Shown here piece after piece: positions 44,925 through 55,700 of a stretch of 64,000 nucleotides of DNA (positions within the stretch are counted from its first letter, which is position 1; the number at the start of each line of letters is the position of its first letter). Position numbers and translations under genes: made by a program. The DNA comes from Nostoc carneum NIES-2107 (lineage in GTDB: Bacteria; Cyanobacteriota; Cyanobacteriia; Cyanobacteriales; Nostocaceae): contig AP018180.1 of NCBI GenBank assembly GCA_002368155.1, forward strand, positions 2,327,947-2,391,946, in the 5' to 3' direction. The notes below the pieces were generated by a model. The model was given only the letters and a program-made list of their open reading frames with translations, was not told the origin of the DNA and made no database searches.

Positions 44925-45272
44925 CTAACAAGGGACTAACTCTTCCTCATCCTGGGGATGGGTTTTAGCTTCATCCATTTCATCAATGGAGATGGATTCT
45001 TGACCAATTACTCCTGGTTGACTTCCTAAAGTAATCAGTTCTCCATCACGTAGCACCAGGGAACTTTCACAGTTGGGACAAGAATATACTCTGTGAGTTC
45101 TGCCATAAACAGATGCTTCTACTTCTTCAACTAATTCAGAATTAGATAAGTAGAAAAATAAAGCACGTTCGGCAAGTTCTGACATTGGCTCAGAATCTAC
45201 TGCTGATCGAATCTTCAATTTCCTGTGCAGTTCTGGCGACAAATATAAAGTAACCTTTTGCTTAGTTTGCAT
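44925..45272 (-). CDS. RHH DNA-binding protein with zinc-ribbon-like CxxC
   Basis: Residues 5-45 (KVTLYLSPELHRKLKIRSAVDSEPMSELAERALFFYL) match a CopG/Arc-type ribbon-helix-helix. A CPNC motif (YSCPNCESSLVLRDG) and an acidic tail ending VPC follow. It is probably a DNA-binding dimer. As first gene of the operon, 98 bp before ycf46, it may repress its own promoter, where a 12-bp palindrome overlaps the upstream edge. Confidence 0.8.
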   Translation of the reverse strand: MQTKQKVTLYLSPELHRKLKIRSAVDSEPMSELAERALFFYLSNSELVEEVEASVYGRTHRVYSCPNCESSLVLRDGELITLGSQPGVIGQESISIDEMDEAKTHPQDEEELVPC

Positions 45273-45306
45273 AACTCTTTGGCGGCCTTACCCGGGTATG
45301 TATATA

Positions 45307-45352
45307 ACGTTATCGGTTCTCTTTGGGGTTGTCAAGACAGCAAAACGTTTTG
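45307..45352 (-). promoter_or_regulatory. Sigma70-type promoter and palindromic site for the RHH-ycf46 operon
   Basis: On the minus strand a perfect -35 TTGACA (45330-45335) is spaced 17 bp from TAACGT (45307-45312), a good -10. Just upstream of the -35 is the 12-bp palindrome CAAAACGTTTTG (45341-45352). It lies 35 bp before the RHH start codon. Confidence 0.65.
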
Positions 45353-45588
45353 ACGGCAATATTGTTACATTGCTTAATATTAGGGACTGGGGATTGGTGA
45401 TTGGGGATTGGGCATAGGGCATGGGTAAAAGGGAAAACTGTTGATATATAAGGAAAATCCCACTCTTTAGCAAAGGTGGGATGAAATGAGAAAAGAGGAA
45501 TTTTGTGTAAAGCGGGGGCTGCTTAATATTTATTGGGCAGTGTCTCAATCAAGTTGGGCGAAGGGAAAAAACCTTTAACCCTTTCCCC

Positions 45589-48531
45589 TTATGCCTCTTG
45601 TAATACGGCTGACTTTTGGTTGTTGGCTAGTTGCTGTTGCAAGTCTTGCCAGCTGACTTTTTCTAGGCTGGGTAAGACTACATTAGCTATACCTAATCTT
45701 TCTACTGGCCCTAATCCTACAGACCACATACCAGCAGATCTAGCGGCTTCAATGCCAGCGCTGGCATCTTCTACAACTAAACATTTGGCTGGTGCAACAC
45801 CAATTTGTTCGGCAGCAAACAAAAAGAGGTCTGGTGCGGGTTTGGGTTGGGAGACGCTGTAACCATCGGCTATGGCATCAAATTTATTGCCAATACCCAA
45901 ACGTTGAATGACGGTTTGAGCATTTTTGCTGGATGAACCTAAAGCAACTTTAATCCCGGCTGCGCGTAGTTCCTTTAAGAGGTTTTCGACTCCTGGAAGT
46001 AAATCGGCTGCGGTGATTTCCTCGATTAATTGCAAAAAGTAGTTGTTTTTGCGCTCCATCATTTCCTGAATTTTGGCTTCAGTAACGGGGCGATCGCCTA
46101 AAATTTGCATGAGGGTTTCTCTTCTGGGTAATCCCCTGATTGCGTCGTTGGCTTCGCGGTCAAAGGGAATGCCTTCTTCATCGGCTACTCGCTTCCAGCC
46201 TAAATAATGTAATTCTGAGGTATCAGTTAACACACCATCTAAGTCAAAGATTACGCCTTGAATTTCTGGCTGGGAACTGGGCAAATTTTCATCTGCTGGT
46301 TGGTTAGCAATTTCCATGTCTGTTTCTTGTCGCAGGTCGAAGTCGTACCACTGATTGCGCCATTGCAGCCTAAATTTTAAACGTTGCCAAGTGGGAGGTA
46401 AATGTGGTGAAGCAACTGGGCCAAATTCCGTCATTTTAATGCCGGCAAACCCAAATACCACTGCTTGCCAAACTCCTCCAGCACTGGCGGCGTGAATTCC
46501 TTCGGCTGCATTCCGCCGGACATCTTCCAAGTCTACCAATGCTGAACGGAGAAAATGTGTATAGGCGTGGGTGGGTTGGTTGAGGTCGCAAGCTAAAATG
46601 GCATGAATTGCTGGGCCAAGGGAGGAACCATAGGTATGGTCGGTGCGCTTGGTGTAGTAATCCCAGTTGGTTGCTAAGGTTTTGTAGTCATACTGTTCCC
46701 TTAACAAATAAATCAGCATCAAGACATCTGGCTGTTTGAGAATTTGCTTTTGGCTGGTGGCTTCAATTCCCAGTAAACCTTGTAGGGATGTGGTGCGGGG
46801 TTCGTAATCGGCAAAGTTGATTTCTTCGAGTTGGTAAAATCCTTCAAATTGCTCAATTAAACCAGTTGACTGATCCTGATTCACAAATATACGCTCTTGG
46901 ATATCAGTCCACTTATGCAAACGCTCTGTGGTTAGGTTGAGTTGTTGGGCTAATTGTGCAGATTTTTCGGGATAGGCTTGCTTCATCCAATCCCAAAGCG
47001 CTAAGGCTGATTGTAAATGCCAGCGCACCATTAAATTGGTAAAGGCGTTATTATCGACGCGATCGTGATTTTCATCAGGGCCAATCACATCTAAAATATC
47101 GTAGGATTGACGCTCGGCATTCCAATTAACTCGGCTTTCCCAGAATACGGCTGTATCTAAAATGATTTCTGCACCGTAATTATGCATCCAATCATCATCG
47201 GCTGTGGTTTGCCAATAATGCCAAACTGCATAAGCGACATCAGTGTTGATATGTACTTCGATATCACCACACCAAATCCTTACTAACTCACCGTTGCCAC
47301 TGGCATGGGGTACCCAGCGAGGTGTAACTTCATCACCAGTATCGGCACTTTCCCAAGCATACATAGCGCCCTGAAATCCTGCTTCTTGGGCTTTGCGTCG
47401 CGCACCTGGTAATGTGTGGTAGCGGTAGGTCAGTAAGTTACGGGCTAGGGCTGGTTGGGTTAAGGTTAAGAAGGGAAGAATAAAAATTTCTGTATCCCAA
47501 AATATATGTCCACGATAGGCAAAACCAGAGAGGGTTTTGGGTGGAATGCTTACACGGTCATCGTGGCGGGGTGCGACAGCTAAGATTTGAAAAAGATTGT
47601 AGCGGACAACTAACTGAGCATAGCGATCGCCTTCAATGATTATGTCACTGTCTTGCCATACTTGCTCCCATGCGGCGATATGTGCTGCCAACAGAGTTGC
47701 GTAACGGGGTTCATCTGCTAAACGTTGTAGCGCTGCGGCGATGGGAATGTCTGTTTCCCGGGAAGTAAAGACGGTGACAATCTTTTCTACAGTAGCAGCT
47801 TTACCGGGTGTCGCTTGAAAGGTTGTGGTTAAAGTTGGGGCAGTATTCGCATTCTCTAAGCATACAGGTGGTGCATTTTCGCCTTCTACCACCAACTTAG
47901 TCGCCATTCCCAATTGAATTTCTGAGTGGCGAGTTTGGTTATATAACCAAATAATTTGCTCAATACCACCTTGATTCAAAACTTTCCAGTGTGGGACACC
48001 TTGGGTTTGGGGTTCTGGATCTAAGCCCACGCTAAAAGAAATTTCGCCTGTAAAATCTATGGATGTTACCTGAGCGCGAATCGCTAACACATGTTGATCG
48101 GCTAAACTAGCGAAGCGCTCAAAGTGGAAATCTAATGTGTGTCCTTTGGGGGAACGCCAGCGCACATCACGACTCAGTATCCCCAAACGCAAATCTAGGC
48201 GGCGTTCGTAATTGAGAATTTCACCACTGTCCATACTAAAGCGATCGCCTGCCACTTTCACCTCTAAAGGCAGCCAGCTGGGACAATTAACTAATTCTGT
48301 ATGGGAAATTACAACCTTATCGTATAAACCATTAATTAATGTAGCCGTGGAATCTCCGGGATAGCCTTCCTCAAAAGTCCCCCTCGTTCCTAAATAACCA
48401 TTACTAATAGTAAAAACAGTTTCTTTATGATGCAGTTGGGCGGGATCAAAGACTGTTTCAATAACGTTCCAGTCTGTAGCTTCAGTCAGTGTCTGATTTT
48501 GTTGGGAATCGCGAACGGATAAGTTGACCAT
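45589..48531 (-). CDS. GH65 glycoside phosphorylase fused to beta-phosphoglucomutase
   Basis: Residues 1-755 form a GH65 enzyme (maltose/trehalose/kojibiose phosphorylase family): ETVFTISNGYLGTRGTFEEG at the N-terminus and the general-acid region DVIGPDENHDRVDNNAFTN. Residues about 765-980 are a HAD-type beta-phosphoglucomutase: nucleophile motif FDLDGVLTDT, GLPRRETL, LGSSSKNA, and VVEDASAGIEAA. The phosphorylase would release beta-glucose 1-phosphate from a disaccharide and the mutase turn it into glucose 6-phosphate, in one polypeptide. Which disaccharide is used is not clear from sequence. It is cytoplasmic and stands alone; a heptamer repeat lies downstream at 45383-45412. Confidence 0.93.
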   Translation of the reverse strand: MVNLSVRDSQQNQTLTEATDWNVIETVFDPAQLHHKETVFTISNGYLGTRGTFEEGYPGDSTATLINGLYDKVVISHTELVNCPSWLPLEVKVAGDRFSMDSGEILNYERRLDLRLGILSRDVRWRSPKGHTLDFHFERFASLADQHVLAIRAQVTSIDFTGEISFSVGLDPEPQTQGVPHWKVLNQGGIEQIIWLYNQTRHSEIQLGMATKLVVEGENAPPVCLENANTAPTLTTTFQATPGKAATVEKIVTVFTSRETDIPIAAALQRLADEPRYATLLAAHIAAWEQVWQDSDIIIEGDRYAQLVVRYNLFQILAVAPRHDDRVSIPPKTLSGFAYRGHIFWDTEIFILPFLTLTQPALARNLLTYRYHTLPGARRKAQEAGFQGAMYAWESADTGDEVTPRWVPHASGNGELVRIWCGDIEVHINTDVAYAVWHYWQTTADDDWMHNYGAEIILDTAVFWESRVNWNAERQSYDILDVIGPDENHDRVDNNAFTNLMVRWHLQSALALWDWMKQAYPEKSAQLAQQLNLTTERLHKWTDIQERIFVNQDQSTGLIEQFEGFYQLEEINFADYEPRTTSLQGLLGIEATSQKQILKQPDVLMLIYLLREQYDYKTLATNWDYYTKRTDHTYGSSLGPAIHAILACDLNQPTHAYTHFLRSALVDLEDVRRNAAEGIHAASAGGVWQAVVFGFAGIKMTEFGPVASPHLPPTWQRLKFRLQWRNQWYDFDLRQETDMEIANQPADENLPSSQPEIQGVIFDLDGVLTDTSELHYLGWKRVADEEGIPFDREANDAIRGLPRRETLMQILGDRPVTEAKIQEMMERKNNYFLQLIEEITAADLLPGVENLLKELRAAGIKVALGSSSKNAQTVIQRLGIGNKFDAIADGYSVSQPKPAPDLFLFAAEQIGVAPAKCLVVEDASAGIEAARSAGMWSVGLGPVERLGIANVVLPSLEKVSWQDLQQQLANNQKSAVLQEA

Positions 48532-49657
48532 GAGTAATCATACCTAAGTTGTTTAGAGGTTAGGTTGGGGCAGGATGAAATGCAATTTTCAAGAGTTCAA
48601 TGAGCAATTGCGCTCTAGCTTTATTGCCTAGACTTGGTTGTAGTCTTAACGGGCGGATTGACGTTGTTGCTAATAGCAACGTTCCCAATTTCATCTGTCT
48701 ATAGTTAGGTGTTTTTAATAACTCATGTTATGAGTCATTAATAATACAAATTTCACGAATCTATAGATTTGGTTGAATAGCGTAACACAACAATATAAAT
48801 ATGCAACTTTAACTCAAGAAAATGCTCACTGAGTAATAATACTAAAAAGCTCACTTAGTAGCCTGGACATCAAAAAAGGTAATAATTATTAAATTTTAGA
48901 TATCATAGCGAACTGGTGAGTTTTTTAAATTGCTGTTCATTTCAGCAATTTTTATCTAAAACCTTATGAATAAAGGGTTTTAAGCCGCTATTGACTAACC
49001 ACAAAATTATATATTTGTTTATTTTATATAAAATGAACTAACTAAAATATATTTAAAAGTCCATTGTGGGCGGCTAGGAGTAAAAATAGCTGAAAACGTT
49101 ATCTAAGCTGTGTATTATAGGTTTGTCTTTCGCTTTTGGGTTAGTGGTCTTGTGACAGTTCGGGAGATGGCTCCCTGCTATAAAATTTCCCTTTGTAACT
49201 TTAGGGTTATATAGATATTCATAATTGATATACCTGATAAATATTTTTAGGTTTTAATTGATATTTTCTACGGAGAAAATGTGATACCAGCCTCCTCGTT
49301 AATTCATTGATAATTTATTAGGATATTTGCCAAATATTAGGGCGATGATTAAAGCAATACAACAGTAATATTGACTAGGTCACAAAATTATTTTTGACTG
49401 CTAATATCTAATAATACATATTAACGTAAATTAACCTTATATTCTCAATTTTTAACAGCAAAATAGCCATCAAGACAGTAGTTTTGGCGTTTAGCTTTTG
49501 AATGGCACTTAGGAGTAAAATCTATACTCATTAAAGCAGTTTGAAACCACTGAAATGAGTATAGAATAGCCATTCTCTACCTTTCAATTGCAGATGATTA
49601 TGATGTAGTGGGCATTGCCCACAGTACTACTACTAATTGCGATCGCTCAATTACGGA
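48532..49657. other. 1.1-kb AT-rich gap without a gene
   Basis: No frame with protein-like features was found. It contains small inverted repeats: GTTGCT-AAT-AGCAAC (about 48666-48680) and TTAATAACTCAT-GTT-ATGAGTCATTAA (48716-48742, one mismatch), the latter operator-like but about 185 bp upstream of the GH65 gene. Confidence 0.5.
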
Positions 49658-51580
49658 TTACTTCAAAAGTCTTAAACCACTTAAGGTTACTAATACTGTA
49701 GAGCCTTCATGTCCAATCACGCCGATGGGTAAGTTAATATTGCCGAGAAAGTTGCCGATGAGTAGCAACAGAATAAAACCTAAAGCGACAACGATATTTT
49801 GTTTGACTATACTTTGCGATCGCCTACCTAAATGCATGGCTACAGCAATTTTTTCTAGTTTATCGGCCATGAGGACAACATCGGCTGTTTCTAGCGCTAC
49901 ATCGCTACCAGCCACACCCATAGCAATACCCACAGAAGCCTGGGCGAGGGCTGGTGCATCATTGATCCCATCCCCTACCATTGCCACTGTTTGATATTTT
50001 TGCTGTAAATCGCTAATTACAGATAGCTTGTCTTCTGGTAACAGTTCAGCATACACGCGATCAATGCCTACAGCTTGAGCGACACTATCGGCAGTTCGCT
50101 GATTATCCCCGGTAATCATTACAATTTCAGCAACACCCAACTTTCTTAAGCGTTTAATGGTTTCGGCTGCTTCTGCACGTACCATATCTGCAATAGCGAG
50201 GACACCCACAATTTCATAACCATCCTCTCTTCTGGTTTGGGCTACCCACACAACTGTCTTGCCTTCTTGTTCCCAGAATTGAGTTAAATTCTGCAAATCT
50301 GGGGGCAATTCTGGCACATACTCCCCAATAAACGCCGCATTTCCCACCATTACCTGTTGCTCTTGAATAATACCACTAATTCCCTTTCCAGGGATAGCTT
50401 GCACTTCCAGTGCGCCCACCCAATCTATATTTGCTGCTGCCTGCACAATAGCTTTACCAATAGGATGTTCTGAGTATGATTCTAGAGACGCGGCGGCTGT
50501 TAACACATCAGTTTGCGAGTATTTACCATAAGGTATTACTTCACAGACCTGCAACTCCCCTGTTGTCAAAGTACCAGTTTTATCAAATGCGATCGCTCTT
50601 ACTTGACCAATCTTTTCCAATTGAGCACCATTTTTAAATAAAATCCCCTGTCTGGCTCCATTGGCAATTGCTGACAGCAGTGTAGGCATAATAGCAGCCA
50701 TCAAAGCGCAGGGAGAAGCTACCACCAAAAATGTTAGCGCCCGGTAAATTGTGGTTTCCCAATCCCAACCCCAAATAAATGGCGGCATAATTGCTAGAAA
50801 TACGCCCAAAGTGACAATTATTAGTGCATATTTCCGTTCAAATCGCTCAATAAATTCTTGGGAAGGCGGCGCTTCTGTTTGTGCTTGTTCGACTAACCGA
50901 ATCACCCGTTGAATCAAGCTGCTGGAGGCTGGCTTATGTAACTTTAGCTTTAGCGCCCCATAGCCGTTGATTGTCCCCGCAAAAACTTCATCGTTGACTG
51001 TCTTCTCTACTGGTAAAGACTCGCCTGTAATCGCCGCCTGATTGAGGGTGCTGTAACCAGAGATAATTAAAGCATCAGTAGGAATTAACTCTCCTGGCTT
51101 GACAATAATTTCATCCCCCACCTGTAACTGGTGAATGGGAACTAACTCTTCTCTTCCTTGACGTGAAATCCTAGCTGTATCTGGAGTCAGACTCATCAAA
51201 CTGCGGATACTGCGTTCAGTTCGCCGCATGGCGTAGCCTTCTAATGCGCCACTAATCGCAAAAATCAAAATTAAAATAGCCCCATCAATAATTAAGTGGT
51301 ATTCTCTGCGCCATAAGCCCAAGCTAGCAGCACCAAGCGCTGCCACAATCATCAGCAAATCTACATCCAGTTGTTTTTCCTTGACGAGGGTAGTTAACCC
51401 CTCACGGGCGCTTTCATAACCACCAATCACATAAGCTGCGGTTAATAACAACATTGCCCATCCCAGCCAGCCAAGATGCAAGGTGAACCAGCCCAGAAAT
51501 AACAGCAAGCCACAAATTAAGGCTGCTAAGGTGTCTCCATGTTCTTTGGTGAATTTGGTTAAATGCTGTGGGTAGAGCAT
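49658..51580 (-). CDS. coaT: Cobalt-type P1B-4 efflux ATPase
   Basis: The 640-residue P-type ATPase has actuator motif TGES, phosphorylation motif FDKTGTLT, and hinge GDGINDAPAL. The membrane motif is SPC (VVASPCALMAA), not CPC, and the penultimate helix has HEGST. These mark the P1B-4 group, which exports Co2+ and possibly Zn2+ or Fe2+. No N-terminal metal-binding domain is present, as usual for the group. A divergent MerR-type regulator with a precorrin-isomerase domain (51666) and an operator between them match Synechocystis CoaT/CoaR. Confidence 0.9.
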   Translation of the reverse strand: MLYPQHLTKFTKEHGDTLAALICGLLLFLGWFTLHLGWLGWAMLLLTAAYVIGGYESAREGLTTLVKEKQLDVDLLMIVAALGAASLGLWRREYHLIIDGAILILIFAISGALEGYAMRRTERSIRSLMSLTPDTARISRQGREELVPIHQLQVGDEIIVKPGELIPTDALIISGYSTLNQAAITGESLPVEKTVNDEVFAGTINGYGALKLKLHKPASSSLIQRVIRLVEQAQTEAPPSQEFIERFERKYALIIVTLGVFLAIMPPFIWGWDWETTIYRALTFLVVASPCALMAAIMPTLLSAIANGARQGILFKNGAQLEKIGQVRAIAFDKTGTLTTGELQVCEVIPYGKYSQTDVLTAAASLESYSEHPIGKAIVQAAANIDWVGALEVQAIPGKGISGIIQEQQVMVGNAAFIGEYVPELPPDLQNLTQFWEQEGKTVVWVAQTRREDGYEIVGVLAIADMVRAEAAETIKRLRKLGVAEIVMITGDNQRTADSVAQAVGIDRVYAELLPEDKLSVISDLQQKYQTVAMVGDGINDAPALAQASVGIAMGVAGSDVALETADVVLMADKLEKIAVAMHLGRRSQSIVKQNIVVALGFILLLLIGNFLGNINLPIGVIGHEGSTVLVTLSGLRLLK

Positions 51581-51616
51581 GAAATTGAGAAACTAAGCGG
51601 ACTATCTCACACTAAA

Positions 51617-51642
51617 CGTTGACATTAATGTTAATGTCAACG
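51617..51642 (-). promoter_or_regulatory. CoaR-type operator in the coaT/coaR intergenic region
   Basis: Two 12-bp arms, CGTTGACATTAA and its exact complement, are separated by 2 bp. On the minus strand the palindrome places a TTGACA -35 (51635-51640) about 20 bp before TAGTGT, the long spacer typical of MerR-controlled promoters. It lies 37 bp before the coaT start. Confidence 0.8.
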
Positions 51643-51665
51643 GTGTAGGAGTTAAAAAGGGAGAC

Positions 51666-52775
51666 ATGAATACTGGTTGCTTAACCATCAAAGAACTTAC
51701 TGATGCTGTGGGTGGGGGGATTACTCCGCGCATGGTGCGCCATTACCATCAATTAGGATTACTACCGCAACCAGTGCGATCGCCTAGCAATTATCGCCTT
51801 TATACTGAGAAAGACGTGATTAGGCTGCAACGGATTGTGGCTTTGAAGCAGCAAGGGTTTCAACTCAACCACATCCAGCAAATTCTGGAAGTCGAACCAG
51901 AAGCAGACACCACGAAAACCTTGATGGCGCAATTGCAAAAGCAGTATCGCGCAGTTATGCAGCAAATTTCCCAACTGCGACAAACCGCATCCGCATTAGA
52001 AGGATTATTAGGGCGGGATCAACATTGTCAAAATACCCAAGCGGAAGTTTTAGCACAACTGAAGTTACTGGAAGTTGAAACCCAAACGGGATTAGGCGGA
52101 TTAGAACAACTGTGGAGTGGCTTGGATGCAGAAATTCATACTCACCCAGAAGCTTTTGCAGAATCTTTGCAGCGGTTGCTACCTGACTTATCTGAACGTT
52201 CCGAGATTGAACAATATTTAATTTCCCAACTAGTATTAGCTTGTGGTGATGTGAGTTTGGTATCATTTGTCAAGCTCAGTCGAGATGCGATCGCAGCTAG
52301 TCGTCAAGCTCTCTCTGCAAATTGTCAAATTGTTGTCGATATCCCTACAGTAGCGGCTGCTCTAGATAATACGAGATTAGTCCATTTAGGTTGTCCAGTA
52401 GAAACATTGATTGATAATCCCCACATTACAACAGCCACAGAAGCAGAACTGGCTTTTTGGGAACAGCAGCAATGGCGAGAGAAATTACAGCAACTCACCA
52501 CAGGTTGTATTTTGGTAATTGGTTATGCGCCTTCAGTGCTGGTGGAAGTATGTGAAGCTATAAATAAGCAACAAATTCAGCCTGCATTAGTGATTGGAAT
52601 GCCTATTGGCTTTAGTCATGCTCCCGCAGCCAAGCGGCTTTTGCTGCAACAATCGATACCTTTTATTACAGTAGAAGGGACTGTAGGTGGTGGTTTGTTA
52701 GCGGCTACAGCCTTGAATGCTCTAATAGAATCACTAATTGAGAAGCCAGATTGTCATTGTTATCTTAGTCACTAG
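51666..52775 (+). CDS. coaR: CoaR-type MerR regulator with precorrin-isomerase domain
   Basis: Residues 7-80 are a MerR helix-turn-helix (LTIKELTDAVGGGITPRMVRHY...NYRLYTEKDVIRL), followed by a coiled coil. Residues about 170-360 resemble precorrin-8X methylmutase (CobH/CbiC): DIPTVAAALD, GCPVETLIDNP, IGMPIGFSHAPAAK. The C-terminus ends CHCYLSH, matching the Cys-His-Cys motif that CoaR of Synechocystis needs for cobalt sensing. It is divergent from coaT with 85 bp between them. GGAG sits 4 nt before the ATG. Confidence 0.92.
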   Translation: MNTGCLTIKELTDAVGGGITPRMVRHYHQLGLLPQPVRSPSNYRLYTEKDVIRLQRIVALKQQGFQLNHIQQILEVEPEADTTKTLMAQLQKQYRAVMQQISQLRQTASALEGLLGRDQHCQNTQAEVLAQLKLLEVETQTGLGGLEQLWSGLDAEIHTHPEAFAESLQRLLPDLSERSEIEQYLISQLVLACGDVSLVSFVKLSRDAIAASRQALSANCQIVVDIPTVAAALDNTRLVHLGCPVETLIDNPHITTATEAELAFWEQQQWREKLQQLTTGCILVIGYAPSVLVEVCEAINKQQIQPALVIGMPIGFSHAPAAKRLLLQQSIPFITVEGTVGGGLLAATALNALIESLIEKPDCHCYLSH

Positions 52776-52788
52776 GAAACTGGATTTA

Positions 52789-55700
52789 TTAATTTTGAAT
52801 TGGTACAACCGATGCTCCTAAGGCTTTGAGATTATCAATTATTGTTGGTGTCAATCCTGTCACACCTTGAATATTCATACCTTCATAAAGGCGATCGCCT
52901 GGCAAAATTTTGATATCCTCAGATGTATTGAGGTTGTATAGATGAATGGTTTCAGCATTGCTACCACAAGCCAGAATTTCACCATCTGGACTAAAAGCCA
53001 ATGACCACACGGAACCAGTATTTATCTCGATAATCTTTATGCATTGGCTGGTGCTGAGATTCCACAAAGCCACTGTGCCATCAAAACTACCAGTAGCTAA
53101 AATTTCACCATCTGGACTAAAAGCTAAAGAGATAATTGGTTTACCATATCTGCCTAAAGTCGCAACACACTCGCCATTGCGAATATCCCAAAGTTTAATT
53201 AAGCCGCTAGTATTTCCACTAGCTAAAATGTAGCTATTGGGACTAAAGCTTAAAACATAGGAAGCAACTTCTTGTATAGTTTGCAGACATTCTCCAGTCG
53301 TCACATCCCACAGTTTGATGATGGAGTGACCACCACAACTGGCTATAGTTTTTCCATCAGGACTAAAAGCGACTGAAATTACAGGCCGAGTATGTCCTGA
53401 AAAGGTTTTTAAGCATTGTCCTGTTTGCGAATCCCAAAGTTTCACAGTGCGATCGCTACTACCACTGACTATGATTTTACTATCGGGACTGAATGCGATC
53501 GCCCAAATATTATCTGTATGTCCTGGTAAAATTTTGTCAGGTGTCTGGCAAATATTTCCCTGTGGCAAAGACTCTAATTGCCAAAGTCTGATGATATGAT
53601 TTTCGTTGCCAAGGTTGGCACAAGCTAGTAATTTACCGTCGGGACTCAAATTTAAGGAATAAAGCCAATCTTGATCAACTGATAGATTTGTCAAACATTG
53701 GCCAGAATTAAAATCCCAAAGCCTAATTTCATGTTGACTACCACTAGCGAGTATCTTACCATCACAGCTAAATCCCACGGAATGCACAAAATCTGTTCGA
53801 CCTTGTAAAGTTTTCAGACATTTACCTGTCGCTACATCCCAGAGTTTTACAGTCCTATCGACACTACCAGTAGCCATAATTTTGCTATTAGGACTAAAAG
53901 CAATGGTGTTGATTTCAGAAAGATGTCCTTCTAAACTTTGTAAATATTTATTAGTATGAATATCCCAGGTTTTGATAATTTTCTCACCGCTACCTGTCGC
54001 TAAATTTAGTCCATCGCGACTGATAGCAATTAATGAAAAATTGTAACTTTGGGCGAATAAATCTAAAATACAACTACGCTTATCCACATCCCAAATCTTT
54101 AGCGTTTTATTGGTTAAGCTACTAGCTAAAATCTTTTGTTTATCAGTAATGATGACAGATAATATTATGCCACTCTCTGTATGTAAAGTTTTTACTAATT
54201 TCCCTATATTGATATCCCAAATATTAATTGTCCCATCTACCGCACCAAAAGCCAAAATATCTCTGTGATTTGATACAGCCATTGCTGAGATGCGGCTTTC
54301 ATATTCCACCAAAGTCGAGTAGTTACCTGTCTGCACATCCCAAGCAATGATTTGCTTTTCTAAACAACCAAATAGCTGGTTACCATTTTGGCTAAAGGCA
54401 AGATTTTTGATACTTCCATGAGGTAAATGCCAAGTTAGCAGACATTGCCCTGTAGAAACATCCCATAATTTTACAGTTTTATCTCTACTAGAACTCGCTA
54501 TTAATTCACAATTAGGACTAAAGGCAACAGATTCTACAATTGTATGATGTGCTGCTTGCTTAAATATCTGTTGATTATCTCGCCATCGCCATACACAAAG
54601 TTCGCCATCAATACTACCTGTAACTAAAAGTTCACTGTCTGCGCTAAAAGCTAAACTAAAAATAATCCCGAATGTATTTGTAAAAACTGATTTAGCAAAA
54701 TGGCTATGACTAAAATTTACATTCTGCAGATTATATCCTTGTAAATTAGCTTGCCAAATGGTCAAATGGGAAAAATCTTCATTCTCCAGTTTGGGTAATA
54801 ACTGAGACAGTAAGTTAATCGCGTTACCGCCAACATAACCAGTAATGTATGGGGCTTGACTGCGATAATTATCAATAATCTTGAGTAATTGTGCTTTAAT
54901 TTGGCTAGGACTGCCTAATAATATCTGTAAATTTTCAATAATTGGTGTTAATATGAGGCGAATTTGAATTTCTTGAATATAATCAGCAGCAGTTGCTTTG
55001 ATTAAAGCATGACTTTGAAATAAGGAAATCTGAGCATTATTAATTTCTTGGGATACTTGCTCAATAAAATTCATAGTCACGTATTCCATGACTACAGGTT
55101 GTAATGTAAATTTACTACCTTGTTTTTCAATTAAAGAGCGACGATATAATGATTCTAAAACTTCTAATAAATTATGTGAGCTATGAGGAGATAATAAATC
55201 TGCTTTTAATTCTTTTAGCTCAACAGGTTCGCGGTTAATCGCCAACCAATATAATAAAGATTTTTCTAAAATCGATAAACGATTAAATTGTTGACTTACA
55301 AGATTGCGAACATCACCAAATACAGTTGTCCCTTGAGCAAGAAAATCATCAATACTGCCATTAAATAAATCTAAAATTGTAGTAGCGATAATTTTTAAGT
55401 AGAAAGGATTTCCGCCATAGCTATCAATTAACTGCTTCCAATCAGCATGGCTATAGCTGACAATTCCTTTGGCGCTAAAAATCTTTTGTCCTTCTGCAAT
55501 ATTTAAACCATGAATTTGTAAAGAACGTACAGGTAATTCACTACCTGCTATTGCTGCGATTTCTTTTGGTTTTTCTCGAGAAGTAATTAATAAACAACTT
55601 TGATGCTGAGTTTCTCCTATACGCCGGAAGATTTCAGCATAGCCTTCATATCCTGGTAGATAATAACCAGCGTACTTATCACTAGAGAAAATTGTCTCCA

